Shown here: positions 1 to 8,879 of the stretch, piece after piece | Position numbering within the stretch: the stretch's first letter is position 1 | How the letters are laid out: each line of letters starts with the position of its first letter | NCBI GenBank assembly: GCA_947090545.1 | Contig: CAMUPC010000011.1 | Location: forward strand, 1 to 38,720 | Source of the DNA: an uncultured Eubacterium sp. | GTDB lineage: Bacteria; Bacillota; Clostridia; Lachnospirales; Lachnospiraceae | Length of the DNA stretch: 38,720 nucleotides | Direction of reading: 5' to 3' | Position numbers and translations under genes: made by a program | Notes under the pieces: model-generated | The model's database searches: none | The model's input: only the letters and a program-made list of their open reading frames with translations | Told to the model about the DNA's origin: nothing

Positions 1-223
1 GAACGCCAGGGCGAACTAGGTGCCGCGCCCGGACGGTGCCTCAGCGTAAACGCAGAATGCCTAGCGCTTCTTAACCTTCTGGAACGGACGCATCCAGGGC
101 GTGCCAATCCCCTCTCCCAGCGTCCCCCATCCACAAACCACAACACTTCAAAAATCATTTTCCAATCCATTCCACCCAAATCCAAACAATTCATACAATT
201 CAAGAAAATATTTTACAAATTGG
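1..223. other. Unassigned upstream region, GC-rich then AT-rich
   Basis: I recognise no gene here. About the first 125 bases are clearly GC-rich and could be the edge of a gene or intergenic repeat cut by the window; a forward frame stays open from base 1 to about 330 but its translation resembles no family I know and runs into the AT-rich codY promoter region, so it is probably chance. A reverse-strand frame is also open across the first 150 bases. In related genomes topA often precedes codY, but I see no TopA-like zinc-ribbon cysteines. From about 130 onward the sequence is AT-rich and promoter-like. Confidence 0.3.
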
Positions 224-252
224 TTGAATTATCAGAAAAAAAATGTTATCAT
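224..252 (+). promoter_or_regulatory. Probable codY promoter (sigma-A type, extended -10)
   Basis: A -35 box TTGAAT (224-229) is followed, after a 17-base spacer, by a -10 box TATCAT (247-252). A TG dinucleotide at 244-245 sits one base upstream of the -10, making an extended -10 element. Predicted transcription start is near 259, giving a leader of about 70 bases before codY. The match is read by eye; the 17-base spacing and 5/6 match of the -10 support it. Confidence 0.6.
227..241 (+). promoter_or_regulatory. Candidate CodY box overlapping the codY promoter
   Basis: The 15 bases here match the known CodY consensus AATTTTCWGAAAATT at 12 of 15 positions, including the central CAG core. The box overlaps the -35 end and the spacer of the predicted codY promoter, so bound CodY would block RNA polymerase. 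This suggests negative autoregulation of codY, which is inference; the AT-rich context makes chance matches more likely. Confidence 0.5.
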
Positions 253-326
253 ACCTTCTATAGAGGGCAGATACGAAATATTATGCCCTTAATTCATGCC
301 GACGGAAAAGGAGGTGCAGTTCGGTA

Positions 327-1112
327 ATGAGTGTTCAACTGCTGGATAAGACGAGAAAGATCAATAAGCTGCTCCATAATAACAGTTCATCCAAGGTAGT
401 ATTTAACGACATCTGTGAAGTCATGACCGATATTTTACAGTCCAACATTCTTGTTATCAGCAAGAAGGGCAAGATCCTGGGCACGAGCCGTTGCAGCGGG
501 ATTGCGGAGATTTCAGAGCTGATCGTGGATGAAGTCGGCGAACATATTGATGCGATGCTCAATGAGCGTCTGCTTGGTATATTGTCTACGAAAGAGAATG
601 TGAATCTGGAAACACTTGGGTTTGTACATAATATAAGGAAGTATGCAGCGATTATTACACCGATCGATATTGCGGGCGAGCGTCTTGGCACGCTGTTTGT
701 ATACCGCAGCGACGATCCGTATGATATTGATGATATTATTTTGTGTGAATATGGTACGACAGTTGTAGGGCTTGAGATGATGCGTTCGGTCAATGAGGAG
801 AGCGAAGAGGAGACGAGAAAGATCCAGATTGTGCGTTCCGCGATCAGTACGCTGTCATTTTCAGAGCTGGAGGCAATTATTCATATTTTTGACGAGCTAA
901 ACGGGACAGAAGGCATTCTCGTTGCAAGCAAGGTTGCAGACCGGGTTGGCATTACGCGTTCCGTCATCGTAAACGCATTGCGCAAGTTTGAGAGCGCTGG
1001 TGTGATTGAGTCGCGTTCTTCTGGAATGAAGGGGACTTATATTAAAGTTGTAAACGATGTTGTATTTTCGGAGCTGGATGCGGTGAAAGCCAGGAATCAG
1101 AAGGGGATCTGA
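327..1112 (+). CDS. codY: CodY, GTP-sensing global transcriptional repressor
   Basis: The product is 261 aa, matching the usual ~259 aa of CodY. CodY is a cytoplasmic dimer that binds branched-chain amino acids and, in many species, GTP, and represses starvation genes when nutrients are plentiful. Residues ~1-155 form the GAF ligand domain. Residues ~197-245 are the winged helix-turn-helix; the stretch around ADRVGITRSVIVNAL and the SAGVIESRSSGMKGTY wing are almost identical to those of B. subtilis CodY. The start ATG follows a strong AAAGGAGGTG ribosome site (307-316). Its position directly before the fla/che operon is conserved in Bacillus, where CodY also represses motility genes. A CodY-like box lies in its own promoter. 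Confidence 0.97.
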   Translation: MSVQLLDKTRKINKLLHNNSSSKVVFNDICEVMTDILQSNILVISKKGKILGTSRCSGIAEISELIVDEVGEHIDAMLNERLLGILSTKENVNLETLGFVHNIRKYAAIITPIDIAGERLGTLFVYRSDDPYDIDDIILCEYGTTVVGLEMMRSVNEESEEETRKIQIVRSAISTLSFSELEAIIHIFDELNGTEGILVASKVADRVGITRSVIVNALRKFESAGVIESRSSGMKGTYIKVVNDVVFSELDAVKARNQKGI

Positions 1113-1143
1113 GTATCAAATTGCGCGTAGGTTCCCCTTTTTT
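1101..1143 (+). terminator. Possible Rho-independent terminator after codY
   Basis: A 7-bp stem pairs 1101-1107 (AAGGGGA) with 1133-1139 (TCCCCTT) across a 25-base loop, followed by a run of T to 1143. The 5' arm overlaps the last codons of codY. The long loop makes it a weak terminator, so some read-through into the flagellar genes is possible. Confidence 0.45.
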
Positions 1144-1206
1144 CCTTGCCTGGATAATTATGGAACGTCCTCGACAAAAAAAATAAAATATCGAGCAAAA
1201 ATACTC

Positions 1207-1234
1207 TTGTAAAAATCCTGTGATTAATTATAAT
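1207..1234 (+). promoter_or_regulatory. Probable main fla/che operon promoter (sigma-A type)
   Basis: TTGTAA (1207-1212) and a perfect TATAAT (1229-1234) are separated by 16 bases. Predicted start is near 1241, leaving a leader of about 100 bases before flgB. I see no sigma-28 type promoter in this gap and no good CodY box. It is the only strong promoter between codY and flgB. Confidence 0.6.
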
Positions 1235-1341
1235 GTATTATAGAGTAGAAATAAGAAGATACAATGAAATAGCTGTGAGTACAAATGAAGGAAGGATGAC
1301 TGCATAAGTCGGAACAACAAAATAAGTCAGGAGGAAATCAT

Positions 1342-1743
1342 ATGTTACAATCATCTGCATTTGATTATATTAACGTCTTGGATAAAGCTGCGGATGCAAG
1401 CTGGCTGCGTGAGAGTACGCTTGCAAACAATATCGCGAATGCGACAACGCCCGATTTCAAGCGCTATGACGTAAATTTTCAGTCCCTGCTGGAGCGGGAA
1501 CTGATGGATTCCAAATACGAGCGGAATCTGGACAAAAAGGTACATAACATCAATCTGGACCGTCTGACGGCGACTTCCCAGATCGACATGGCGGCAGAGT
1601 CGTTTTCTTACCGCCTGGATGGAAACAATGTAGATATGCATACGGAAAATGTGGAGCTTGCCTCAGAGCAGCTTCGTTACCAGGCGCTGACGGACAGCAT
1701 TTCACAGGAGTTTTCACGTATGCGGACAGCATTGAGCAAATAA
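1342..1743 (+). CDS. flgB: FlgB, flagellar proximal rod protein
   Basis: This 133-aa protein belongs to the axial family and forms part of the proximal rod of the basal body. The N-terminal half carries the rod-family signature around LANNIANATTPDFKRY (residues ~27-42), and the C-terminal ~40 residues form the amphipathic helix that packs with other axial proteins. It has no cleavable signal because rod proteins leave through the flagellar export gate. An AGGAGG site lies a few bases before the ATG. It is the first gene of the fla/che operon, with flgC 32 bases downstream. Confidence 0.95.
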   Translation: MLQSSAFDYINVLDKAADASWLRESTLANNIANATTPDFKRYDVNFQSLLERELMDSKYERNLDKKVHNINLDRLTATSQIDMAAESFSYRLDGNNVDMHTENVELASEQLRYQALTDSISQEFSRMRTALSK

Positions 1744-1775
1744 TAGAAACAGGAAGTTTCAGAAAGGATGGGTAT

Positions 1776-2222
1776 ATGTCATTATTTCAATCGTTTGGGA
1801 TCAGTGCGTCCGGGATGACGGCACAGCAGTTCCGCGCAGATGTGATTGCGGAAAACCTAGCTAATGTAAATACAACGAGGGCGGAGGACGGAGAGACGTA
1901 CCGCCGTAAGGTCACCGCGTTTCAGGAAAGAGGGGTAGACCGCTTTGACCGTTATCTGACGGAAAGCAGGAAACGCGGCAGCCATATTGGAAACGGTGTG
2001 AAGGTTGTAGAGGTCAGGGAAGATACGACGACAGACTTTATTATGGAATATGATCCGGCGCATCCTGATGCGGATGAGAACGGATATGTGTCGTATCCAA
2101 ACGTCAACCTGGTAACGGAAATGACAAACTTAATCGACGCAAGCCGCGCTTATGAGGCGAATATTACGGCATTTGAAGCAAGCAAGTCCATGGCACAGGC
2201 AGGATTGCAGATTGGAAAGTAA
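1776..2222 (+). CDS. flgC: FlgC, flagellar rod protein
   Basis: The product is 148 aa, the usual FlgC size. FlgC is a rod subunit between the MS ring and the distal rod. The N-terminus (FGISASGMTAQQFRADVIAE then NLANVNTT) is the axial-protein rod motif, and the C-terminus (YPNVNLVTEMTNLIDASRAY) is the second conserved helix shared with FlgG and hook proteins. It sits between flgB and fliE as in most Firmicutes. Confidence 0.95.
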   Translation: MSLFQSFGISASGMTAQQFRADVIAENLANVNTTRAEDGETYRRKVTAFQERGVDRFDRYLTESRKRGSHIGNGVKVVEVREDTTTDFIMEYDPAHPDADENGYVSYPNVNLVTEMTNLIDASRAYEANITAFEASKSMAQAGLQIGK

Positions 2223-2247
2223 AAAATAAAAGCAGGGGTTGACAAAA

Positions 2248-2568
2248 ATGGATGTAACGAGTATAACAGGAACTGTGGCAGCAGAAGCAGCGTTTGCGGC
2301 AGCGCAGAAGCAGTTTGATATCGCGGCACAGGAAAATACAGAAGATTTTGAAACGGTATTCCAGTCTGCGCTTGGCATGGTCAATGAGACGAATGATCTG
2401 CACAACGACGCAGAGTCGGCAATGATCCAGTTTGCTATGGGCCAGTCTGAAAATACGCACGATCTTTTGATTGCGCAGTCCAAGGCGAATATTTCGCTGC
2501 AATATACAGCGGCGGTCAGGGATAAGCTGTTAGAGGCTTACCGGGAGATTATGCAGATGCAGATTTAA
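2248..2568 (+). CDS. fliE: FliE, hook-basal body complex protein
   Basis: FliE joins the MS ring to the rod and is the first protein exported by the gate. The protein is about 106 aa; the C-terminal signature VRDKLLEAYREIMQMQI is diagnostic. I chose ATG 2248 because AGGGG at 2234-2238 lies 9 bases upstream; a TTG at 2239 is in frame but too close to that site. A gap of about 135 bases without a gene follows before fliF and shows only weak short hairpins. Confidence 0.93.
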   Translation: MDVTSITGTVAAEAAFAAAQKQFDIAAQENTEDFETVFQSALGMVNETNDLHNDAESAMIQFAMGQSENTHDLLIAQSKANISLQYTAAVRDKLLEAYREIMQMQI

Positions 2569-2703
2569 GCAGCACAGCCAGTTTAAAAACAGTCCTGGCC
2601 TAAAACGGCAGATTACATATGGGGCAGGAAAGCCGGGCGGCAGACGGCGTGCCTGGAAATAGAAAACGGATCAGGAGATTTCAATACGGAGAGTGGGATT
2701 AAA

Positions 2704-4329
2704 ATGCCGGATAGAATAAGAGAGTTACTAAACAGTATTGTAGAATGGTGGAAAAAATTCACAAAAAAACAACAGATGATTATTGCAAGCTCAGCGCTTG
2801 TCGTGATACTTGCGGCTGTGATCCTGACTTTTGTACTGACAAAGCCGGAGATGATTGTAATTAAGATCTGTGACAATGCCAAGGAAGCATCTACAGTGCA
2901 GACGCTGTTAAACGATGCGGGCATTTATAATGAAGTGTCGGATAACGGGCTGACCTTTTCCATAAAAAAACAGGATTCGGCAGCGGCAAATATCCTGCTT
3001 GGGTCAAACGCGATTATTACCGAGGACGACAAGTTAAAGGAGCTGTTAAGCGGCAGCCTGAGCACGACAGAAGCGGACAAGGCAAAGCTTGTTAAAGAAT
3101 ACCAGGAAAACAAAATCGCAACCGTGCTGGAATCGCTGGAAAATGTGGAACAGGCGAGCGTTATGCTGGATATTCCTACTGACGACGGGACGTTAATCGC
3201 CAGCGAAAAAGAATCCTTTGCAGAAGTGTTCTTAACGCTTGACGGAGAGATGAGCGAGGAACAGGCGCTGGGTTTGGCGCGTATGATCGCAACCGGGCTT
3301 GGCAATAAGACGACAGACAATATTTCGATTATGGACAGCAACTTAAACCTGCTGTATTCCGGCGGCATGGGCGGCGAGCTGACGACTGCATCGGGCATTA
3401 TGGCGGCGTCGCAGCTTTCGTTTCAGCAAAAGCTGGAAAATAAGGTAAAGGGCAATATCAAAAATGTCCTGCTCGGAACCGGGCAGTATCAGAGCGTAGA
3501 GGTCGGCTTGAACCTTCCGCTGAATTTTGACAAATCCAGCACGAGCCGGAAAGAGTATGATGTAGGCGACGGCAGGGACGAAGGGTATTTGAAAAATGAT
3601 AAGACCTACGACGAAGAGACAATTTCGGGCAACGCAGGCGTCCCGGGGACGGATGCAAACGGAGAGGACGGCAACTATATGCTCCAGGATGGAGAGCAGA
3701 CACAGCAGACGATCTCCGATTCCTCAAGAGAATATAATGTAAATGAGACAATTACCAATACAGAAAGCGGCATGGGCAATATTTTATACGATACCGCGTC
3801 GCTTGGCGTAACGCTGAGAACCTACATAAAATATGACGAGGATGTATTGAAAAATGATGGTACCTTAGAAGGCACGACCTTTGAAGAGTACCGTGCCCAG
3901 ATTGAAAGCCAGGGCGCGCAAAGACAGGCAGTCGAAGCGGATGTGATCGATGTTATTGCGAAGGCAACGGGCATTGATGCGGAACGGATCTCTGTCATCG
4001 CTTACCAGGAGCCGCTGTTTATCCCGTCAGAGGGAAGCGGGCGGACCTTCTCAGACTATCTGGAGATTTTGCTTGCTGCATTGATCTTTGCATTATTGGG
4101 ATTTGTAGTATTTATGAGCACAAGAAAAGAGAAAGCTCCAGAGCTGGAGCCGGAATTATCGGTAGAGACACTGTTGCAGACGACAAAAGAGAACGAAGAA
4201 GAGAATCTGGAGGATATCGGCTTCAAGGAAAAATCCGAAGCAAGAGTACTGATCGAAAAATTCGTAGAAGAAAAACCAGAAGCCGTTGCCTCATTGCTGC
4301 GCAACTGGCTGAATGAGGACTGGGAATAA
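2704..4329 (+). CDS. fliF: FliF, flagellar MS-ring protein
   Basis: FliF builds the membrane-embedded MS ring that houses the export gate and carries the C ring. The 541-aa product shows the expected two transmembrane segments: residues ~22-47 (IIASSALVVILAAVILTFVL) and ~446-468 (LEILLAALIFALLGFVVF). Between them lie the ring-building motifs and a variable, glycine/aspartate-rich loop (~residues 285-350). The acidic C-terminal tail, ending in SLLRNWLNEDWE, is the FliG-binding peptide. fliG follows 20 bases later. Confidence 0.96.
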   Translation: MPDRIRELLNSIVEWWKKFTKKQQMIIASSALVVILAAVILTFVLTKPEMIVIKICDNAKEASTVQTLLNDAGIYNEVSDNGLTFSIKKQDSAAANILLGSNAIITEDDKLKELLSGSLSTTEADKAKLVKEYQENKIATVLESLENVEQASVMLDIPTDDGTLIASEKESFAEVFLTLDGEMSEEQALGLARMIATGLGNKTTDNISIMDSNLNLLYSGGMGGELTTASGIMAASQLSFQQKLENKVKGNIKNVLLGTGQYQSVEVGLNLPLNFDKSSTSRKEYDVGDGRDEGYLKNDKTYDEETISGNAGVPGTDANGEDGNYMLQDGEQTQQTISDSSREYNVNETITNTESGMGNILYDTASLGVTLRTYIKYDEDVLKNDGTLEGTTFEEYRAQIESQGAQRQAVEADVIDVIAKATGIDAERISVIAYQEPLFIPSEGSGRTFSDYLEILLAALIFALLGFVVFMSTRKEKAPELEPELSVETLLQTTKENEEENLEDIGFKEKSEARVLIEKFVEEKPEAVASLLRNWLNEDWE

Positions 4330-4348
4330 GGAATATTGAGGGAGAGAC

Positions 4349-5353
4349 ATGGCAGATAAGATGAGTGGTCTTCAAAAGGCGGCAGTTCTTCTGATCGCGC
4401 TGGGACCGGAAAAATCGGCAAGTATATTCAGATATTTAAAAGAAGATGAGATAGAAGAGCTGACACTTGAGATTGCGAATACGAGAAGCATCGCACCGCA
4501 GCTCAAAGACGACATCATCAATGAATTTTATCAGGTGTGTCTGGCACAGCAATACATATCAGAAGGCGGAATCGGCTATGCGAAGGACTTGCTGGACAAA
4601 GCGCTCGGCGAAGAACGCGCGCAGCAGGTTATTACAAAGCTTACGGCATCCTTGCAGGTGCGTCCGTTTGAATTTGTACGCAAAACCGATGCAAGCCAGG
4701 TACTGAACTTTATTCAGGACGAACATCCGCAGACGATCGCTATGATTTTGTCCTACCTGTCTCCAAACCAGGCGTCTATGATTATTGGCTCGCTTGACCC
4801 GGAAAAGCAGGCAGACGTTGCAAAGCGTATCGCGATGATGGACAGAACTTCGCCGGATGTCATCAAAGAAGTAGAAAGCGTGCTGGAACGCAAGCTGGCA
4901 TCGCTCGCAAACCAGGACTATACGATTGTCGGCGGCGTCGATGCAATCGTAAGTATTTTAAATACCGTAGACCGGAGTACAGAAAAACATATTATGGAGA
5001 CATTGGAGGTCGAAGAGCCGGAACTTGCCGACGAGATCCGCAAGAAGATGTTCGTATTCGAAGATATCCTGCTGCTGGACGACCGTGCCATCCAGCGTGT
5101 GCTGCGTGACGTGGAAAACAGCGACCTTGCAATTGCGCTGAAGGGCTCCAATGACGAGGTAAAAGGCGCGATTCTTAAAAACCTGTCCAAGCGTCTTGCT
5201 GCAATGATCGAGGAAGATATGGAATTTATGGGCCCGGTAAGAATGAAAGACGTAGAAGAAGCACAGCAGAAGATTGTTGCTGTAATCCGTAAGCTGGAGG
5301 ATTCTGCTGAAATCGTTATTTCCAGAGGCGGAGGTGACGAGATCGTTGTCTAA
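4349..5353 (+). CDS. fliG: FliG, flagellar motor switch protein
   Basis: FliG (334 aa) links the MS ring to FliM/FliY and is the rotor surface that MotA pushes against. The conserved EHPQT motif of the middle domain is at residues 125-129, and the charged C-terminal torque helix region (VFEDILLLDDRAIQRVL and LRDVENSDLAIALKG) lies around 235-265. The length is normal. Its last bases overlap the start of fliH, which suggests translational coupling. Confidence 0.97.
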   Translation: MADKMSGLQKAAVLLIALGPEKSASIFRYLKEDEIEELTLEIANTRSIAPQLKDDIINEFYQVCLAQQYISEGGIGYAKDLLDKALGEERAQQVITKLTASLQVRPFEFVRKTDASQVLNFIQDEHPQTIAMILSYLSPNQASMIIGSLDPEKQADVAKRIAMMDRTSPDVIKEVESVLERKLASLANQDYTIVGGVDAIVSILNTVDRSTEKHIMETLEVEEPELADEIRKKMFVFEDILLLDDRAIQRVLRDVENSDLAIALKGSNDEVKGAILKNLSKRLAAMIEEDMEFMGPVRMKDVEEAQQKIVAVIRKLEDSAEIVISRGGGDEIVV

Positions 5354-6194
5354 TTTATACAAAGCACAGGTCAATACGCATAAAGGGGAAGCCTATACCC
5401 GCGTGATCGATTATAATGAGCTGTTGGAGCAGAAGCTGAGCGCGCTGACCTTTGAGCGCCAGGCGCAGCTTCAGAGACAGCGGATGGAAGAACGAAAGCA
5501 GCAGGAGGGCGCACCAGACGGCGAACAGCCGGAGTTTTCCGAAGGGCTGCTCGGCGTTAGCTTGCAGGTGTCTCCAGAGCTGGAAATCGATTATGTAGAG
5601 CGTGCCAAAGAGCAGGCAGAAGAAATTGTCTCAAAAGCGACTGCGGATGCGGAAGCTATTTTAAAAAAAGCAGTGCAGGAAGCGGAGAACTTAAAAGAAA
5701 GCGCCAGAAAGCAGGCGCACGATCAAGGGTATGCCGAGGGCATGGAGCGCGCAAAGGCGCAGGAGGATCAGATGCGCGCCGAGCTCCAGCAGCTTCGGGA
5801 GCAGCAGGAGCAGGATTATGCGAGCCGGCTTCATACGATGGAGCCGGAGCTGATGGATGTAGTAATCCGGGTGTTCGACCAGGTACTGCATACAGAGCTT
5901 GCAGACCACCGCAGCGTGCTGCTGCATCTGATCCGGCGTACCGTCCAGAATATTAAAAACAGCCGGGAGTTCCGCATTTTTGTAAGCGCTGAGGATTATG
6001 CGCCTGTATCAGAACATAAACAGGAAATTATCGAAAAAATCGGCGGCGAAGTGACGCTGGACATTATTATGGATGAGTCGATGCAGTCCGGGCAGTGTAC
6101 GATCGATACGGACGAGGGCATCTTTGAATGCGGGCTGGATATCCAGCTTGCGAATCTAACCAAAGACTTACAGGCATTGTCCTGCATGGACTAA
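5346..6194 (+). CDS. fliH: FliH, flagellar export ATPase regulator/stator
   Basis: FliH binds FliI, restrains its ATPase activity and docks it at the C ring. The protein is ~282 aa with a long charged, glutamine-rich central segment (residues ~35-175) predicted to form coiled coils, including several A/E/K-rich repeats near 80-130. The C-terminal domain ends in the SctL/FliH-type glycine- and acid-rich strand region (SGQCTIDTDEGIFECGLD). I prefer TTG 5346 because GGAGGTGA at 5330-5337 lies 8 bases upstream; GTG 5334 is an alternative. Either start overlaps the end of fliG. Confidence 0.87.
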   Translation: MSNLYKAQVNTHKGEAYTRVIDYNELLEQKLSALTFERQAQLQRQRMEERKQQEGAPDGEQPEFSEGLLGVSLQVSPELEIDYVERAKEQAEEIVSKATADAEAILKKAVQEAENLKESARKQAHDQGYAEGMERAKAQEDQMRAELQQLREQQEQDYASRLHTMEPELMDVVIRVFDQVLHTELADHRSVLLHLIRRTVQNIKNSREFRIFVSAEDYAPVSEHKQEIIEKIGGEVTLDIIMDESMQSGQCTIDTDEGIFECGLDIQLANLTKDLQALSCMD

Positions 6195-6217
6195 GGATAT
6201 TGGCAGAGGAAAGAAAT

Positions 6218-7540
6218 GTGGATGGAGTCATAAAAAGGCAATATCAGAAATATATTACGTTACTGGATAAACAATATTTTAACCGCTACGGCAAGGTGGC
6301 AAAGGTCGTCGGGCTGACGATTGAATCGCTGGGGCCGGATGCCAAGCTCAACGACCTGTGCAGGATTGTGATTGACAGGGAAAACGGCGTTTTTGTAATG
6401 GCAGAGGTCGTCGGGTTCCGCGATAAGCATATTTTACTGATGCCGTTTGAGAGTGTCGAAGGCATCGGGGTCGGGTGCATTGTGGAAAACACCGGGCATC
6501 CGCTGTCTGTTATGGTAGGCGACAATATTTTAGGGCATACGCTTGACGGGCTTGGAAGGCCGACCGATGTAGAAGAGCTTGCATTAGGGCAGGAGTATCC
6601 TGTCGATGCGATGCCGCCGGACCCGATGTCGCGTATTATTATCCGGGATGTGCTGCCGCTTGGCGTAAAAGCAGTAGACGGGCTGATTACAGTCGGCAAA
6701 GGGCAGCGAATTGGTATTTTTGCAGGCTCCGGTGTTGGTAAAAGTACATTGATGGGAATGTTTGCACGCAATACAAAGGCAGATATCAATGTGATCGCCT
6801 TAATCGGCGAGCGCGGGCGCGAAGTCCGTGAGTTTATCGAAAACGATATGGGAGAAGAGGGCATGAAGCGCTCGGTCGTGATTGTGGCAACCTCAGATAA
6901 GCCGGCGCTGATCCGTAATAAAGCGGCAAAGACCGCGACCGCGATCGCGGAATATTTCAGGGACCAGGGCAAGGACGTCCTGCTGATGATGGACTCTTTA
7001 ACCCGTTTTTGTATGGCACAGCGTGAGATCGGGCTTGCGTCCGGGGAACCTCCTGTGACCAGAGGGTATCCGCCGAGCATTTATTCTGAGATGCCAAGGC
7101 TTTTGGAGCGGGCGGGAAATTCTGATAAAGGCTCGATTACCGGGCTGTATACCGTACTGGTAGACGGCGATGATTTTAATGAACCGATTACGGATACGGC
7201 ACGAAGTATCCTGGATGGGCATATTGTATTATCAAGAAGGCTGGGGCAGAAAAACCATTATCCGGCGATCGACGTGCTTGCGAGCATCTCCAGATGTATG
7301 AGCGCGATTGCCACAGACAGCCATAAAAGCGCTGCCGGAAAGCTGCGCAACGTCCTTGGCACCTACGATGAAGCAGAGGACCTGATTAATATAGGAGCTT
7401 ATAAAAACGGCTCCAATGTAGCGATCGATTATGCCATTCAAAAAATCAATGCCGTGAATCAGTTTTTAATGCAGGGAACGATGGAAAAGTTTACATTTGA
7501 AGAGATTATGGAACGCTTGGAAGCAATTTTTCACGATTAG
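6218..7540 (+). CDS. fliI: FliI, flagellum-specific export ATPase
   Basis: FliI is the hexameric ATPase of the flagellar type III export system, related to F1 beta subunits. The Walker A loop GSGVGKST is near residue 170, GERGREVREF follows about 30 residues later, and the Walker B region reads LLMMDSLTRF. The frame stays open upstream to 6128, but GTG 6218 is the better start: AGAGGA at 6205-6210 precedes it by 7 bases, it lies after the fliH stop, and it gives 440 aa, the family size. Confidence 0.96.
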   Translation: MDGVIKRQYQKYITLLDKQYFNRYGKVAKVVGLTIESLGPDAKLNDLCRIVIDRENGVFVMAEVVGFRDKHILLMPFESVEGIGVGCIVENTGHPLSVMVGDNILGHTLDGLGRPTDVEELALGQEYPVDAMPPDPMSRIIIRDVLPLGVKAVDGLITVGKGQRIGIFAGSGVGKSTLMGMFARNTKADINVIALIGERGREVREFIENDMGEEGMKRSVVIVATSDKPALIRNKAAKTATAIAEYFRDQGKDVLLMMDSLTRFCMAQREIGLASGEPPVTRGYPPSIYSEMPRLLERAGNSDKGSITGLYTVLVDGDDFNEPITDTARSILDGHIVLSRRLGQKNHYPAIDVLASISRCMSAIATDSHKSAAGKLRNVLGTYDEAEDLINIGAYKNGSNVAIDYAIQKINAVNQFLMQGTMEKFTFEEIMERLEAIFHD

Positions 7541-7560
7541 ACATAGACGAGGTCAGATGA

Positions 7561-8007
7561 GTGGCGAAGTTTGTATTTAAGCTGCAAAGCATTTTAGATA
7601 TCAAATTAAAGCTGGAAAGCCAGGCGAAAATCGCATACGGACAGGCAAACGCAAGGCTGCGCAAGGAAGAGGGCGCGTTGCAGATGCTGATTACACAGCG
7701 CTCCATGTATGAAAAGCGTGCCGTTGACCTGGTAAACGGGACAATCAGCATCCGTGACATCAAGGAAAACAAACAGTCGATTGACATTATGAAGTCTAAG
7801 ATCCGCGCACAGATGATGGTCGTCCACACGGCGGAAAAGCAGGTGGAAGCGGCGCGGTTAAAGCTGAATGAGATGATGATGGAACGCAAGACCTTTGAAA
7901 AGCTGCGGGAACGTGCTTTTGAGGAGTTTAAGCAGGAAGTAGCTTACGAAGAAAATCAAGCAGTCAATGAGCTTGTCAGCTATACGTATCATGGGGAAAG
8001 CACATAA
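7561..8007 (+). CDS. fliJ: FliJ, flagellar export chaperone
   Basis: This 148-aa protein is almost entirely charged alpha helix and starts with FVFKLQSILDIKLKLE, the typical FliJ opening. FliJ forms an antiparallel coiled coil that inserts into the FliI hexamer like the gamma subunit of F1 and escorts substrates. The start is GTG with GAGGT a few bases before it. Sequence conservation in FliJ is low; position after fliI is the strongest support. Confidence 0.88.
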   Translation: MAKFVFKLQSILDIKLKLESQAKIAYGQANARLRKEEGALQMLITQRSMYEKRAVDLVNGTISIRDIKENKQSIDIMKSKIRAQMMVVHTAEKQVEAARLKLNEMMMERKTFEKLRERAFEEFKQEVAYEENQAVNELVSYTYHGEST

Positions 8008-8019
8008 GGAGGTATCGGA

Positions 8020-8862
8020 ATGCCGGAAGAAGCAATGGCACAGGCAGATGCCAAAAAGCAGGAAAAAGCAAGAAAAAAAGAAGAAAAAAAGAAAAAAAAG
8101 CTGGAAAAAAAAGCGGCGAAGCAGGAACAGGAAATGGTAGAGGAGCAGGAAACAGTCGGCGGCAAGCTGATTGTGGCAGTGGCAACGATTGTGATTATCG
8201 CAATCTGGCTGGGCATCCTTGCACTGTTAGTCAGGCTGGATGTCGGCGGGTTTGGCTCCACCGTACTGTACCCGATTTTAAAAGATGTGCCGTATGTCAA
8301 TAAAATCCTGCCGGAAGTAAGGGCAGAGGAAGGCGTTGATGCGGATTACCCGTATACGACATTAGAAGAAGCGATCGCACGTATCCAGGAGCTGGAAGGA
8401 GAGCTGGACGCCGCACAGCAGGCAAATAAAGACGGCGGCTCCCAGATCGAGGACTTACAGTCCCAGGTGCGCAAGCTGAAAAAATACCGCGATAACGAAG
8501 CAGAGTTTGAAGAGCTGCGCCAGGAATTTTATGAAGAAGTCGTGTTTGGCGACAAGGCGCCGGACATTGCCGAATACCAGAAGTTTTATGCGGCGATCAA
8601 TCCAGACAATGCAGAAGTATTATATAAAGAAGTAGTCGAACAGCAGGAATACGACAGCAAGGTAGACGATTATGTCAAGACCTATTCTTCCATTAAGCCG
8701 AAGGAAGCAGCAGCGATCTTTAATTCTATGACCGATAACCTGTCGCTTGTAAAACGCATCCTGGAAAAGATGTCCGCATCAAGCAGGGGCGATATCCTCG
8801 CCGCAATGAACCAGGATACGGCGGCGAAGCTGACAGAGATGTTAGAGCCGTCCAAGCGGTAG
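8020..8862 (+). CDS. MotE/YlxF-like membrane protein with MgtE-N-type domain
   Basis: This 280-aa protein occupies the place of ylxF in the B. subtilis fla/che operon. The N-terminal ~50 residues are extremely lysine/glutamate-rich, then one transmembrane segment spans ~residues 53-75 (LIVAVATIVIIAIWLGILAL). A coiled coil follows (~115-165), and residues ~215-280 form a helical domain like the N-terminal domain of the MgtE magnesium transporter and FliG middle domain (YVKTYSSIKPKEAAAIFNSM, then MSASSRGDILAAMN). MotE in rhizobia acts as a chaperone for a motility protein; the role here is inferred. The long poly-A/lysine coding tract (8065-8115) could be slippery. Confidence 0.8.
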   Translation: MPEEAMAQADAKKQEKARKKEEKKKKKLEKKAAKQEQEMVEEQETVGGKLIVAVATIVIIAIWLGILALLVRLDVGGFGSTVLYPILKDVPYVNKILPEVRAEEGVDADYPYTTLEEAIARIQELEGELDAAQQANKDGGSQIEDLQSQVRKLKKYRDNEAEFEELRQEFYEEVVFGDKAPDIAEYQKFYAAINPDNAEVLYKEVVEQQEYDSKVDDYVKTYSSIKPKEAAAIFNSMTDNLSLVKRILEKMSASSRGDILAAMNQDTAAKLTEMLEPSKR

Positions 8863-8879
8863 TTAAGGGGGCAGTTGCA

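Noticed and set aside
101..292. 63-codon forward ORF upstream of codY
   Set aside because: It spans the AT-rich codY promoter, has no ribosome site and its composition is that of intergenic DNA.
1167..1196. Possible 5-bp hairpin (CTCGA/TCGAG) between codY and flgB
   Set aside because: Short stem with long A-rich loop and no T-run; not a credible terminator.
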